From Dichomitus squalens LYAD-421 SS1 (taxonomy: Eukaryota; Basidiomycota; Agaricomycetes; Polyporales; Polyporaceae): a stretch of 34,962 nucleotides of DNA. A program made the translations under genes and the position numbers. The stretch spans positions 898,467-933,428 of the forward strand of contig NW_006766890.1 of the NCBI RefSeq assembly GCF_000275845.1, given 5' to 3'. The notes under the pieces are model-generated. The model did not search any database. It worked only from the letters and a program-made list of their open reading frames with translations, and was not told the DNA's origin. Below, piece after piece: positions 22,073 through 33,600 of this stretch. Positions within the stretch are counted from its first letter, which is position 1, and every line of letters begins with the position of its first letter.

Positions 22073-22384
22073 GTCAGTGACTGCACTCATCCAGTATGAC
22101 TTGCATGTCGGACATGAGTCCCCCTCGATATCGTTTGCATGCATGTATGATATGGACGATATGAACAATATTATTTGTGAAGTCAGATGAGAGCATTTCC
22201 TATGTATTGATGTCTACACTGAGCTAGTAATTGCTTCGTCCGGGATTGCTCTCGAGAAGATGGGGAAAACCTCATGGCTGCGACCCCTTCAAAGGGAGCA
22301 CACAACAATAACTCATGGTGCTCATGTGCGTGACTCACCCAACCTACGTGAGAAACGCTAGGCTCAGCAGAATATCGCTCGTGC

Positions 22385-22617
22385 GTCAGAACAAGATACG
22401 TGGCACGTTTCTTACAACCAACCAAGAGAAGTTGACGTGGTGTCCGATGTATGTGACGAGAGATATTTCTCATCCGTTCTACTCTACGCTGACGCTTTCA
22501 CCTAAGGGAGCTGCAGGAGCGGTCCGAATAGTTTTGGGTTCAGTGACAGAATACGTTCATAGTCCCCCTAAAGCAAAGTCAGCCCCTCTCCTGAGACTTT
22601 GGCTGTGCGTTATGGAC
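22385..22617. repeat. Dispersed repeat R, copy 2
   Basis: Aligns in direct orientation with 13400-13622. Its right end overlaps the stop codon of the TTI2-like gene (22610-22612), so the copy at 13.4 kb may be derived from this gene's 3' flank. Confidence 0.75.
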
Positions 22618-24147
22618 ATACGTGAACGGCCTCTGCAACAGACTGACAAACCGTCCACAGGACAGCACAAACGGCACGGCAATGGTCCTTTAATTGTATC
22701 GTTTCTGCAGACGGCTCGGTGAGTGCGGGTCGTAACTGCACGCATATCAACTGCCACCTTCTGCTGTCGCATTGCTCGGAATGTCCACCCAGCACTTCAG
22801 GATAGCCTCCAGGATTGTACCCCGCCACTTAGGTATCCTGGGCGCGGATACTTCCACGACCGCAAGGAGGGCCTGCAGGGACGAGAGCTTGTACTCCACA
22901 CTAGCGCCGTTATCTGGGCTCGGAATGAGAGGGAAGACGAGTTGGGGGATCAAGCCCTGTTACTCCGAGATGAATTTCGAGGGCGCCAAGCATGGCTCCT
23001 GCCAGCTCACCTTCAGGTAGCGAGAAGTTCCGACGCCCAAAGTGCGAACAAGTATAGGGATCGCGTCTACAGATGCCTGCAAGGCGTCCAGCTCCCTCGA
23101 GGCGTAAAGCCATATATTGGCTAGGATGCAATCTCCTAGAAGGGCGCAGAGTTGATCGAAGCGGGTCTCAGAGCCGTCTGCGGTCGTGAGCTCGGTCAGT
23201 CGGACGCTCGTTGGCACGGTTGCGCGAATGAGATCTGGTGTCTCCCGATGTTGGAGGAATGTCAGACATGTCTTGAGGGACTTTACACAAACGTCAGCAC
23301 GACGACCAAAGGGTGGGGTTGAGGCGACAGGAAGAATGTCACACTTACACTGAGGATCAGAGTGTCAATCCCTGTACGTCGCAGCAGGTCAGGAGGGGAG
23401 ACCTCAAGCAGCTGCGACACGAGTTGGACGCCTCGCAATTTGTATTTCGCATCATAATCGTCAAGCATTGTCATGATGGGAGGAACGAACAGATGCCATA
23501 GTTTCTCCACGGATCGAGTCTGCGGTGCAAGTTAAAGTAAGAGATTGAGGAACGGTGAGATTGTGGTCACACAAAACGCACATCGGTATGCGATAGGCAC
23601 CAAGATATAACATGCGAGACTTCGGGGTGATTCTTCCACTCCTGCCCTTCCATATAATCCAGGTGACCAAGAGGACCACCGGCCGGGCGAGGAAGCTTGC
23701 GACCTGTCTCGATATTAACCGAAGGATGGGGATTAGGCTGGAAGATGGGTTTGATAAAGCCACGGAGGACTTGCTCCTGTAAGTCGGTGGACGATATCAC
23801 ATAAGCATTCAGAATGTCTATGTAGCCCGGCAGTCAGCAGAGGCTGTGGAGGAAGACAACGGGTACCTGCCTAGTGCGACGTTTCGACTTCGCTCCAGCA
23901 CCCATGGCCCATCTCCAGCAAAGGGAGACAAATAATATACAATCTCTGCTTGAGCATCAGCATCCACAGGTCCTCGCGCGCGGAGATCCTCTCGCAACCT
24001 GCTCAGGACTTCGTATGCTTTCCTCTTCCATTCTTCGAGGTGGACGACAGTCTCCGCTTCGGCTGTCTCATCGTGCTTCGCGAAAGCAATGGGAACTTTG
24101 AGGCCTCCATAGGACGTGGCAGCATCCTCACGATGCTCTTGTGCCAT
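22610..24147 (-). CDS. TTI2: TTI2-like protein (TTT complex, PIKK maturation)
   Basis: Exons 24147-23871, 23817-23582, 23519-23349, 23280-23011, 22956-22758 and 22704-22610 give 415 codons plus TAA. The product is an all-helical repeat protein. Segments such as IMTMLDDYDAKYKLRGVQLVSQLL and RYLKGLIPQLVFPLI match what I know of Tti2, which with Tel2 and Tti1 helps Hsp90 fold the PIKK kinases TOR, ATM/ATR and their relatives. The first intron (23818-23870) fits only with a GC donor (CTAG, then GCAGGT). The GT two bases further on would shift the frame. The last exon restores LKDHCRAVCAVLWTVC, which reads better than the early stop at 22747 without splicing. The start is 196 bp from the divergent SWD1-like gene. 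Family assignment rests on residue pattern alone. Confidence 0.65.
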
Positions 24148-24343
24148 AGTTGAGAATGCAGGAGGGGACGATGTCTACAATAGACGGTGATGGTTCAGGC
24201 GAAGTACGCGACTGTGGCCAATTCATCGCGCGCGCCTCACGCGTCCCCTCGCTTGCTTCCAGCCACCAGAGGCTCGCTTGCACCCCAGACTATCTTCCTT
24301 TCCATATCCTCCTTCTAAACGCCTGTCGGTACGTGTGGTCAAA
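24148..24343. promoter_or_regulatory. Shared divergent promoter region
   Basis: Only 196 bp separate the start codons of the TTI2-like gene (minus) and the SWD1-like gene (plus), so both must share regulatory DNA. No clear TATA box is seen. Confidence 0.6.
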
Positions 24344-26169
24344 ATGAACAGAGCGGTAGCAAGTGAGTCCGATACACCTCTCTATCTTGCTTGTCAGGAT
24401 TGCTGACCTCGACCGTTCCCTATAGACCTGTTCACTTCGCCGTACCCGACGGCGATTCAGACGTCGTTGGACTCGTATGCTAGCATAGCTCGATACGATC
24501 CATCGGGGCGATTCATTGTTGCAGGGCGCGTGGACGGGATTGCTATAGTCTGGGACTTGGACACAAAGGGTCCGGTGCGGACGTGCGAGGGGCATGTCAA
24601 GGGTATTACCAGCGTCGAGTGCGTCGCGATCAGCTCTTGTGGCTTACTGTGAGTTCTTATACTTTCTAGCTGGTCGCACAACTCGCGCTATGTCCTAACG
24701 TCGTCGAAGGACTGGAATGTAATCGTATGGGACCTCGCCTCCGACAGCGAACCTCCCCGCCGTCGGTCTACAATTCGCTTCGACGTACCTGTGGTTTTTG
24801 CATCGTTCCATCCCAAAAACAGGTACGTATCTGCTAAATGCCTGATCTCTGACGTCTTCGCTCATCTTTCCCCAAGCAAAATCATCCTCGTCCTTCTGAG
24901 CAGCGGAGAGGTCTACATTGTGGACCAACGTAAGGAATACAAGGGACGCTACGAGCTCATCGAGGCTTTGGATGAGAGTGACGATGAGGGTCAATACAAC
25001 AGATCGAGGTATGCTTCTGTGGAGTCCTTCGTGGCGCCGACTCACGGAGTAGCACTAGGTCTGCCCCAACAGCAGCACGGTTTGACCCGTCAGGCAAGCA
25101 TGTCTTCGTAGGTACGACATTGGGTACACTCCTAGTTTTCAACACTCGCACCAAAACCGTATGTGCATCGTGACAGTTTGGGAACCACACCTCACGTAGC
25201 TCGCGCAGATGATAGCCCGACATAAGATAGCAGGCGCAGGCATCATCCGTGGCCTCGAATTCGTCGCGTCAGGAAGGTGCGCCTTGATTCCTGCCCTGAC
25301 TGACGAGTACCTTGTGACTGACACGTCGCCCAGCACAGACGAATAGTGACGAATTCTTCTGACCGTGTCCTCCGACAGTTCAACCTGCCAGTATACGCAC
25401 CTCCCAATGCGGATGGCGAGTACATCGAACAGGAGTTGGAGCCGACGCACCGCTTCCACGACCCCATCAGCAAGGTGTCGTGGCATGCCATGTCGTACAG
25501 TCCAGACGGAGAGTGGTTAGCAGGAGGTACGCCCTGATTGTACCGTTCCCTCAACGTCTGTCTCATGGCTGGACTATATTGGTCAGGCGCCGCAGACGAT
25601 GCTGCACACAAAATCTACATCTGGGACCTCGCGCGAGAGGGTCTCCTTGCGAGCACGCTCGACGGAGGCCGCGAGCTGCTGACCTACGTGCACGTACGCC
25701 GTCTTGCTATCCTCATTACGCCCTTTGTGACCGTTCACGCTCTAGTGGCATCCGCATAAACCCTCGATAGCTTCCGTCACGAATTTGGGCAACATCTTCA
25801 TCTGGCACTGTCCAACGGATGAGCGCTGGGGAGCCTTCGCAGGAGGGTTCGAGGAGGTGGACGAGAACGTCGAGTACGAGGAACGAGAAGACGAATTTGA
25901 CATTGTAGGTCGTGTCCGTATCGGTGATATGCTCCCCTATCTAATCACACTCTTAGGAGGACGAAGCGGAGATCGCCCGGCGCAAAATGCTTGAAGAGGA
26001 GGAAGACGTCGACATTGAAAGCGGAGTCGAGGAGGTCAACGGTACCGCGGATCATACACGGCAGAACGGAGAGAACGATGAGGATATTCTGTGGGCATTG
26101 GAGGAGCCGGATGACGATATGAAGGGCTGGGAGTTAAAGGTGATCATGGACGAGGAAGATGGAGTGTAG
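24344..26169 (+). CDS. swd1: SWD1/RBBP5-like WD40 protein (COMPASS H3K4 methyltransferase subunit)
   Basis: Ten exons (24344-24362, 24426-24618, 24670-24822, 24877-25008, 25059-25158, 25209-25276, 25339-25526, 25587-25693, 25746-25904, 25957-26169) give 443 codons and TAG. WD40 repeats follow one another: IAIVWDLD, VDWSHNSRYVLTSSKDWNVIVWDL, LGTLLVFNTRTK, IVTNSSDRVLRQF, HKIYIWDLAREG and LGNIFIWHCP. After the propeller comes the acidic hinge EEVDENVEYEEREDEFDI, a hallmark of Swd1 and human RBBP5 that contacts the Set1/MLL module, and then an acidic tail. All borders are GT..AG with introns of 50-63 bp. The first exon is only 19 bases. The protein acts in the nucleus in histone H3 lysine-4 methylation. 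Confidence 0.92.
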
Positions 26170-26523
26170 CTTGTCCCTGCGCATGTTGTTGTTGTTCCGT
26201 GCGACTTGTAATCAGTACCAGGGTTCAGATTTGAACGTGATCCGAGAGGGCGGAATGCTTTGCGCAGGAATATGGGATAAGAACAAGGATATACGTGCGA
26301 ATACGACAGGACAACAGCTCGAAAGCAATGACAATACAAAGCGCGACTGGAAGAAACGTCGTCATGAACGCCACGGAAAGGAACAGCGAGTTAGGCCTTG
26401 CGATACTGGGACTAGGCGATGCGTATCCTCTCCCCGCTACTTCTCGAACGCACCAACTCCTCCCTTAGATAGCTTCCTTGGAGCCTGCTAGGTGTTGGAG
26501 TTCAGGTGTGAAAAAACGGGAGA

Positions 26524-29457
26524 CTAGCGTTTGGCTTCGCCGTTTGTGCGAGCCCCAGCACCGAGCTTCTCCTTGATGAAGCTCTGGATGCCGGGCATGG
26601 CCTTGATGATGAGCTTGATTGGCTTCTCCTCAGCTGCGCAGGCACAGAGATCGGTAACAATTCGGCCAGCGAGAGCGCGGCAACACGTACCGATGCGGAA
26701 TATGGAGCCATGTTTCTTGAACGTCTTTGGGTTTTGGAATATGCGGTGGTTTGAAGGCACAATAACAATGGAGTTCTATGAGAAGGGTGAGCAAACCAGG
26801 TGCACAGCCCAGAGGGAGGTGGAAAGGACTTGCATCATAGTACCACTGCCGGAGTCCCTCCATGTCGCGTGGGGTGGCTGGGACGTTGTGGTTTCCAACG
26901 ACTTGCGCGACACCCTGCACAGACTTCATGACACCCGTTGCTGCATCATTCGACTAGTCAGGCGAGCACACGGCCACATAGCCAGAACGAAATGTACCGC
27001 GTTGTTGAACCAAGCTCATGAGCGCAGCGCAGCCCGGGCCGTGCCCAACGAGAATCACTTGTCGTGCATCGGTGAGTCTAGGGAAATACCTATTAGCGAA
27101 GGGTTAGCGTAAAAAGTGCTAGGGACATACTGGATGTAGTTGTCCCAAAGGTACACCATAACTGCGCCGGCGTAGTCGTCCGTATGTTTCAGCTGTAACC
27201 GTAATCTGAGATGTTGGAATGCTGAGATTGCACTGAATTAGACCATGCCTTCGTCTTAGCATATGGCTTCCCAAAGACATTCACGTCCAAGACCGCATAG
27301 TTCTCTTTCTTCGCCCACGTGAGCAATTCTTTAGAACAATCAACCTGAGGCATATTCGCAAGCTATAAGAATGACCTAGAGAGCACGACATGAAACAACT
27401 CGCATACCAAATACGAATGCTCTTGGCGGACGTCGCAGTACATCGCAGATTCCAGCTCTATGCGAAGGTTACCGCTGTAGAGAGTTTAGCATTAATCTTA
27501 TGTTCCATGTGTGAACTCACAATTCATGGACGAAAACAATCAGTGTTTCGTTCTCCATTATATCAGGCCTATAACCCATGGTGAGGAACGGTGACGTATA
27601 TAGCAGGAAAGGGCTACCGACGTGCACGCGACCTGGGCGCTGAAGCGTTCGATGAGAGCCTGGTTCATGAGCGGCACCTCCACCATTCTGTGAACCCTGA
27701 ACAGATAGTCTTGACGATGCGACTTCAACATCTCTGCCGTCCGACCAGTCTATCAACACGGGTCGATCGATGTCAGTGTTCCCCAGACTAGCGCACCTGG
27801 GAGGGAGATGGCAATGGGCTCGAGCTCTGCGAGAGCATCGCTGTGTCAGATATAGCCGAATCATTGTTCGAGGTGGTCTAAATGAGTACCTTCTATGGGC
27901 TCACAAGCTTTGGGATCGAGGTTCTTCCAGTACTTGCTCTGTTCCATTGCAACTTGGTAGATGGTCTCGGTAGCGGCCTCGGAAGCGATCATAGGTTCTA
28001 GTTGAGGGGGCATGCCACCTAGGATGACCTGAGTCACCGCCAATGCCGAGTTGGCGATGGCATCTAGGCAGTAGCCTCCCTGGTCAACATCACCTCAGTC
28101 CCGTCACACATAACCTAGGAATGTAAACCAGTACCTCTAGTGCAACCACGACCTTGCCCCCGGCAAGAGAGCACAACATGTGGGTCATATGCGCGTATCC
28201 TGCGGGCGAGACGTGACATTCGCCCAGATCATCGCCGTCTGCTGCGTCAAAGCCGGCGGAGACTGCGACAGGTCGGTGTCAAGGCACACTCTCAACATTT
28301 GAGAAGCGGGACTGACTCATGACAAGGTCTGGGCTGAACTCAAGAGCAATGGGCATAACAATTTTCTGGAAAGCCAGGATATAGTCGGCATCCCCCATAC
28401 CCGGCTCCGGCCAAGGGATGTTGACAGAGCTGTCGACGAACGGTGATCAACCTTCGTCCCTGCTGGGTGATGCAGTCGTTGCCTCGGTCACGTACTAGCC
28501 AAGACCGCGTCCCTCCCCACATGAGGTCATACTCCCGAAGGGGCCGTTGGGGTAGAAGTTCCCACCTTCGTAGCGGTGCAGGGAGATGTAGAGTACGGAG
28601 GGATCATCATTGAAGGCGCGCTGCGTGCCGTTACCTGTATCTTGTCAGTTGATGGATGCTACATTGTCGCGGAAGTATTACCGTGGTGGACATCCCTGCC
28701 AGAGGTCAGCTGCGCGTAAACAACCCTATTACCTATCACTTACCAGTCAAGGATCAGGATCTTCTTTATGGGTGTTCTGAGTTGCACAACCTTCGCAGCG
28801 ATGGAGACGTTGTTGAAGAAGCAGAAGCCCATGTGCTCATCGGGCTCAGCATGGTGACCTGGAGGTCGGACGATAGCAAACGCCTTCTTGACCTCGCCGC
28901 GGGCCACGGCGAGAGATGCCTCGATGACGCCCCCCGCGCTCAACTGTGCTGCGTAAGGCGTGGTAGGATGCACATAGAGAGAGAGGTCATTGTAGTATGC
29001 CTCGGAATCCGCTATGTCCTGGTCGGTGAGTGCTAGAAATACATGGATCAGTATCAGAAGAAATTTCAACGTGCATATCAGAATGTAGCTCACAGTGCAA
29101 CGCAAGGACTTTGTCCCACAAAGACTGGCTGTGGACGAGGAGCACTTCTTCCCGTAAGACGCGTCGGATCGGGAGCTGCTTCATTTCGGACAAGCACCCA
29201 TTCTGCTTCAGAATGTCAAAAATACGCGAGATGCGCTCCGGCTGCTCGCAGTGGCTGCGAATGCAGCTGTGGGTCATCATCTTGCTCGAGTACACATACC
29301 CGACCTGGTACGCGCTCTCCCGCAGAGTGGCGGGAAGGGAGGCAGCTCGCGTGCGGGGTGGGTCTGAAAGAACCTTAAGGGTTGGATCCTCCAAAGCAGT
29401 TGACACGCCGTCAACATCCATGCTGTCATGGGCTATGTCTCCGTTCGGTTGGGCCAT
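26524..29457 (-). CDS. hda1: Class II histone deacetylase, HDA1/Clr3 type, with Arb2-like C-terminal domain
   Basis: Seventeen exons sum to 2046 bases (681 codons plus TAG). They are 29457-29094, 29032-28744, 28695-28682, 28634-28496, 28429-28317, 28262-28135, 28079-27890, 27826-27797, 27733-27622, 27568-27521, 27474-27408, 27344-27249, 27192-27131, 27089-26998, 26940-26834, 26775-26691 and 26633-26524. Catalytic-domain motifs are [30 protein letters not shown] (zinc ligands D and H), [11 protein letters not shown] (third ligand D) and ALEGGYC. The C-terminal half ([41 protein letters not shown]) is the Arb2-type domain of fungal Hda1 proteins, which mediates partner and chromatin binding. 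It deacetylates histone tails in gene silencing. Two introns (27193-27248, 26776-26833) have GC donors. Exon 3 is only 14 bases. Confidence 0.93.
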
Positions 29458-30302
29458 GTTGGAGTGTTGTGAGTGTGAATGTGACTGGAAGGAGAAGAAG
29501 GATGGTGGATCACAACATTGTGACAGCGATCTATCTCGCTAAGCGCCAAATTACTTACTACTTCAATCCGTTGTAAGCAGCATCATAACAACCCAGTAGT
29601 GCGGGTTGTCACATTCGCGCTACCCCTTGATTTTTGCCGGGCCATACCCTTTGCTTCCCGCTTCCTCACATGTGTGCAGAGAAGCAGGGATCGAGCACAA
29701 AGCTGGGTGTCCATCTACGTGCGATTCGCACGGTACCCTGTAGGGCGGGTATTGACGTTCCACACGATTATATGCGAACGACACAGTGCACATAGCTAGA
29801 GCCTCATACGCTCATGATAGAGCCAGTCGATTGATTGAAAACATGATCCTTCGTCTATACCACGTTAGTATAACCCTTCTGGATCCAGACGTAATAGAGC
29901 CAGGGTGTCTGTCGAAAGCCACACATAACAAAACTCTACAGATGATGTGGAGTATATTTGCCAATTCTCGATATAGTATACTTGCGCATGAACATGAGGA
30001 CAAAAACGGATTGAACACAACTGTACAATGTAGCAACGAGGATAATAAAGAACCGATGCGCATGATTACGGAGAGTAAATGCACGGTCAATGTCGTACGA
30101 ACGTGATAGAGAGCAACTTGAGCGAAGTCCCGGTACGTTCTTACTGTAATAAGACATCCACAACACGACGGGCATTCGCGAACGCATCCGTCACAGTCCA
30201 ACGATCCTGCCGTCCCGGCACTCTGAGCACGTCTATGACACACGGTAACCTGCGTCGCCTTGCATCGCCCGTAGGGACGGTTCCGCAGTCTGAAAGCACG
30301 CC
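29458..30302. other. Intergenic stretch without a supportable gene
   Basis: Holds the promoter of HDA1 and the 3' side of the cyclin gene. Only short unlikely frames are present. No repeat or RNA gene seen. Confidence 0.5.
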
Positions 30303-31839
30303 TTACGGGCTCATCATGTTCCGTTGGCGGTAGTCTTCCGTTCGCGCCCCGTTCGCAAGAGGATGTGAATGCGCGACCTCGCCGACCTCGCTCCGGTCAT
30401 CCTCGGTGTAGATTGAGTCAGCATCGCTTGCCGCAGAGTGCAAGCTCATCGTCTCGGAGGAAGCCGACGAATGAGGCGCCCGAATGGTGGGCTCATCATC
30501 AGTCTCACCATCAATATCCGTCTCGGTGTCACCGGAGTCGGTTACGGTGTCCGAGGCGGATGACGTAGAATAGGAGCTAGTTGATCTCCGATAGCCCGAC
30601 GCTGTTCGCGATGAAGATGAGGTGTTTGGAGGAGCGGAGTAATGGGTGCCGGAATCGCGTTGGGTTGAGGGCGCTCGTGCGTGGAGATTGGCGACATACC
30701 CGTCCAGCGTTGCGAAGTACTTCACAGGGCCGATAGGAGAACGACGAAAATCGTGCGGCACAGACGAGGAGGAGTCGGGAAGGAAGGGGATGAGGGAAAC
30801 ACCAGGGGGTACTTGAGACTGTTGTAGCAATTTGCTTGCATAGAACTGCATCTCGTCTTGGGAGATCATCAAATGAAAGTTGTTCAAGAGTAGGAACTGA
30901 AGTTCCAACTGGTTGAGCTCGGTCAATGGGAGACCGCCGACCTTTATGACGGAAGCGTGGCCATTGATAAGTCCATGACAATCACTAGGAGTTGATTTAG
31001 CACGAGCTTACCTTCGCATACCGCGAATTGGTATAGAAGACGTCACTGAAGAACTTGCTCGCCACCGTTACACCGGCGATGACGAGCCGGTGCACGTTGT
31101 ACATGTCAATCGCGAACACCTTTCCACAAGACTCCTTCGCCAATTTCATCATCCTATCGAAGTAGACGAGCAGCGATAGGAACACTTCGTTGCTCGCGGG
31201 GCAGTACTTCTGAATGCGGGTGAGGTATGCTTCGAGCGCGATCGTAGGAACATTACGGGCGTGGAAGGAGAGAGAGGAGGCGGTGGAAAGGGCGTGACGA
31301 GAGGCTGTAGTCAATGTTCGCCAAATTGGTGGATGCGGCTCTGAAGGGCTGGTATGTGAATGGGCGGAGGAGAGATATGGTTCCGAGTGGTCGCGATCGG
31401 TGTTCATGGTCGCGATCTCGGTCAACGCGTTGGCTAGGAGCCGTAACAATGTGGTGGAGTCGTACGCGTGAATGTCCACTTCGGAGGAGGCGGACTGGAC
31501 GCTCGACTCCGGCTCGTTGTCTTCTGACTCGGAGCCTGGTGGTGTTGAAGGGTCGTCCTCATGCCCATCGTAGACCGAGGGGCGAGCGCTCGACACAAAT
31601 GAGGGTGTCCGCTGTGGCGTGGAGCGTCGGGAGGAGGAAGTAGGCTCCAAGGGCGCAGAATGCGACGAGTAGGATCCAGAATGACTAGTTTGAGCAGAAT
31701 GGCTCGAGGAGGACGCAGACGTGTAGGAGGGGGTAACTTTGCGGAACGGGGGTCTTGTCGACGAGCTTGGGGTAGGTGGCTGCGTTCTATGAGGGACATC
31801 TACAGGTGTATGCATCGGTTGGGGCGCCAGAGCAAGCAT
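30303..31839 (-). CDS. PHO80-type (Pcl family) cyclin
   Basis: Two exons, 31839-31012 and 30941-30303, are joined by the intron 30942-31011 (GTAAGC..AAAG) and give 488 codons plus TAA. The first 170 residues are Ser/Pro/Thr-rich and probably disordered. The cyclin box follows: YLTRIQKYCPASNEVFLSLLVYFDRM, then YNVHRLVIAGVTVASKFFSDVFYTN and, across the intron, VGGLPLTELNQLELQFLLL. This is the signature of Pho80/Pcl cyclins, which partner a Pho85-like CDK in phosphate, carbon and cell-cycle signalling. The tail is Ser/Thr/Asp-rich. ATG at 31839 is the first in frame. An in-frame stretch upstream begins with GTGAGT and ends in GCAAG, so it is probably an intron in the leader. Confidence 0.88.
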
Positions 31840-32312
31840 ATTCAGAGCGTAGAAGGGGCAAGGGTTGCTTGCAGTGATGATGACAAGAGCTACGAGATGT
31901 TGGTCGTGATGACCGCAAAAAACAGGCTTCAGCAGGGACGCCCCGCTGTGACAGACACTCACGCCTGCTCGTCACGCATGACATGTTCCTGTCACCGACG
32001 CACCGCCTCGTTCTCGCACCGTTTCTCGGACGACTTTGGGATGGGCCTGCTTACTCTTTCCGCACTTTCACTGACACGTCATACACTCTGTGAATGAGAG
32101 CATTTTCATGATATACGATTAGGCACAAAGACACAACATTCGGTGGCCTTCACGAGCCCTCGCAGATCCTCTCTTTACCGTGGGTATCTAGCCAGAGAGA
32201 AGACGTTCAACAATCGTGGCCTGATAGGGATCTCATGCGAGTGGCACTTACCATGCATGCAGCTACGTTATTCCTTCCGAGATTACGCGATCACGCGATC
32301 TCCGGCGAGCTA
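31840..32312. other. Intergenic stretch, cyclin promoter side
   Basis: Between the cyclin start and the stop codon of the next minus-strand gene. A possible leader intron of the cyclin gene covers about 31874-31962. Nothing else recognised. Confidence 0.45.
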
Positions 32313-33600
32313 CTAACGTCGGGATGCGCGGTCATCCCTCTCCGGACTGGAATTCTCGAGCCGCGCTCGGCGCAGCACTCCTTGGGACGATTCAAGGGAC
32401 GATTCCGAGCTATCGTCGTTTTCGGTCAAAGCGGAGCCTCGGATTGCCCCTTGATCACTCCGGCCGACGACGGCAATTTCGTCGGGCGCAATACTTGATT
32501 CGACCGCCTCCGCGAACGTCGTCTGAACCTGGAAAAGGAGATCACCAAACAAGTCAGCAAGCATGCGCTTTCTCTTCTACTACCACCGTCCCGCGGCGAT
32601 CCTCTTCCCGCGGCGGCTGCGTACAGGGAAGCGGCACTCACGTTCCTTGGACCTCTGCCCAGACCGCGATTTATGTCCCCATGCCCGTACATCATGTCGA
32701 GCCGCGCTTTGAACTCGCCCACGTTCGACCATCTTGGCGCTGTCCATCCTGACTGCGCCCGCCCTTTTCCCTTGCTTCCCTTCCCCAAATCAGCGAGTCT
32801 TGCCACCGGAACGTGCGCCCATCCTTCGTCTCTGAGTGATATGCCATCTGGCTTGCATCCTGGTGGCGACCGTGCGTAGCTTGGCAGAATATGAGCGGTG
32901 GCTATACGCGTTTGCAACGCACTGTCCACAAGTGCCCAGTCTGTGGTGCTGGAAGTCGCGTTGTTCGGGGTTTCGGTCTTCCGTGGTCGGCGATTCAATC
33001 CTGTCGAAGTTGCATGCACTTCACTACATGGTGCTGGCAGAATAGTGTCTGTCAAGGGGGATGCTGTGTGTGATGCGTTGAAAGTGTGTTGGGAGGAAAA
33101 GGTGGGCAACCATGGGTGGGTTGGTGAATTGTCTTTCAATTGAGCACTTGCAGTTTGAAGGGTTGGGGTCAACCTTGTTTTCTTTGCCAGAGGTTCAGAT
33201 AATGGAGAGACTTGTGCATCCAAGGCTGCAGCTGCCTTTCTTTTCAAGTTGCTTATACTGCCATGGTTGGTCTGTGGACTCTGTAAAACCCAATGTAGTG
33301 TGATTGTCAATTGTGATTGTAATGAAAATTAGACAAATCAGCTTGCTTGCTAAGATGCTAAATTGTATGTACCTTGGACATGTTATGGGGCTGCTGGTTA
33401 GACCCTGGTGCTATCAAGTGTTTTCTGGCCCAAACAGCATAGGTGGTCAGAGGTTGAGATACAACCTGGCATTCAGCAGGTTCAGGAGTTGTTGCTGTAG
33501 AGTCAGGGACATCTTCCTCATCTGATGTGCTGTTGGATGCAAGAGTGGTCCAAGCAGGACCTTCTGAGTCTCGAGAGGCCTGGCTAAGGGGCTTGGTGTA
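32313..33600 (-). CDS. Hypothetical nuclear-type protein, 5' part interrupted by a MITE
   Basis: Exons 32528-32313, 33280-32642 and at least 33600-33373 join in phase, with introns 32529-32641 (GTGAGT..CCAG) and 33281-33372 (GTACAT..ACAG). Features are basic clusters NLKRKAAA and AKKTRL, a conserved-looking middle (DEGWAHVPVARLADLG, then WSNVGEFKARLDMMYG), and a Ser/Glu-rich acidic tail ending RRSDDRASRR-like. No known domain recognised. The upstream exon stays open up to the end of the transposon at 33601, where TGA follows a few codons inside it. Translation could instead start at the ATG at 33381, giving about 287 residues. Codon use shifts: the part above about 32900 is clearly AT-richer than the 3' half. 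Confidence 0.55.

Noticed and set aside
22747..22956. Stop codon at 22747 as the end of the TTI2-like protein
   Set aside because: A GT..AG intron (22705-22757) skips it and adds a helical end that fits the rest of the protein better.
26941..26997. In-frame TAG in HDA1 that looked like a nonsense mutation
   Set aside because: It lies inside a good 57-bp intron (GTACAT, GCCTGAC branch motif, GCAG acceptor). Splicing restores the conserved sequence.
28430..28495. Stop after GRGLG in HDA1 suggesting a broken catalytic domain
   Set aside because: GTACGT..ACAG intron. The joined sequence gives the expected YSVNIPWP.
30997..31962. Longer N-terminus of the cyclin from 31962
   Set aside because: The codon there is GTG, not ATG, and begins a GTGAGT donor. 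ATG at 31839 is the realistic start.
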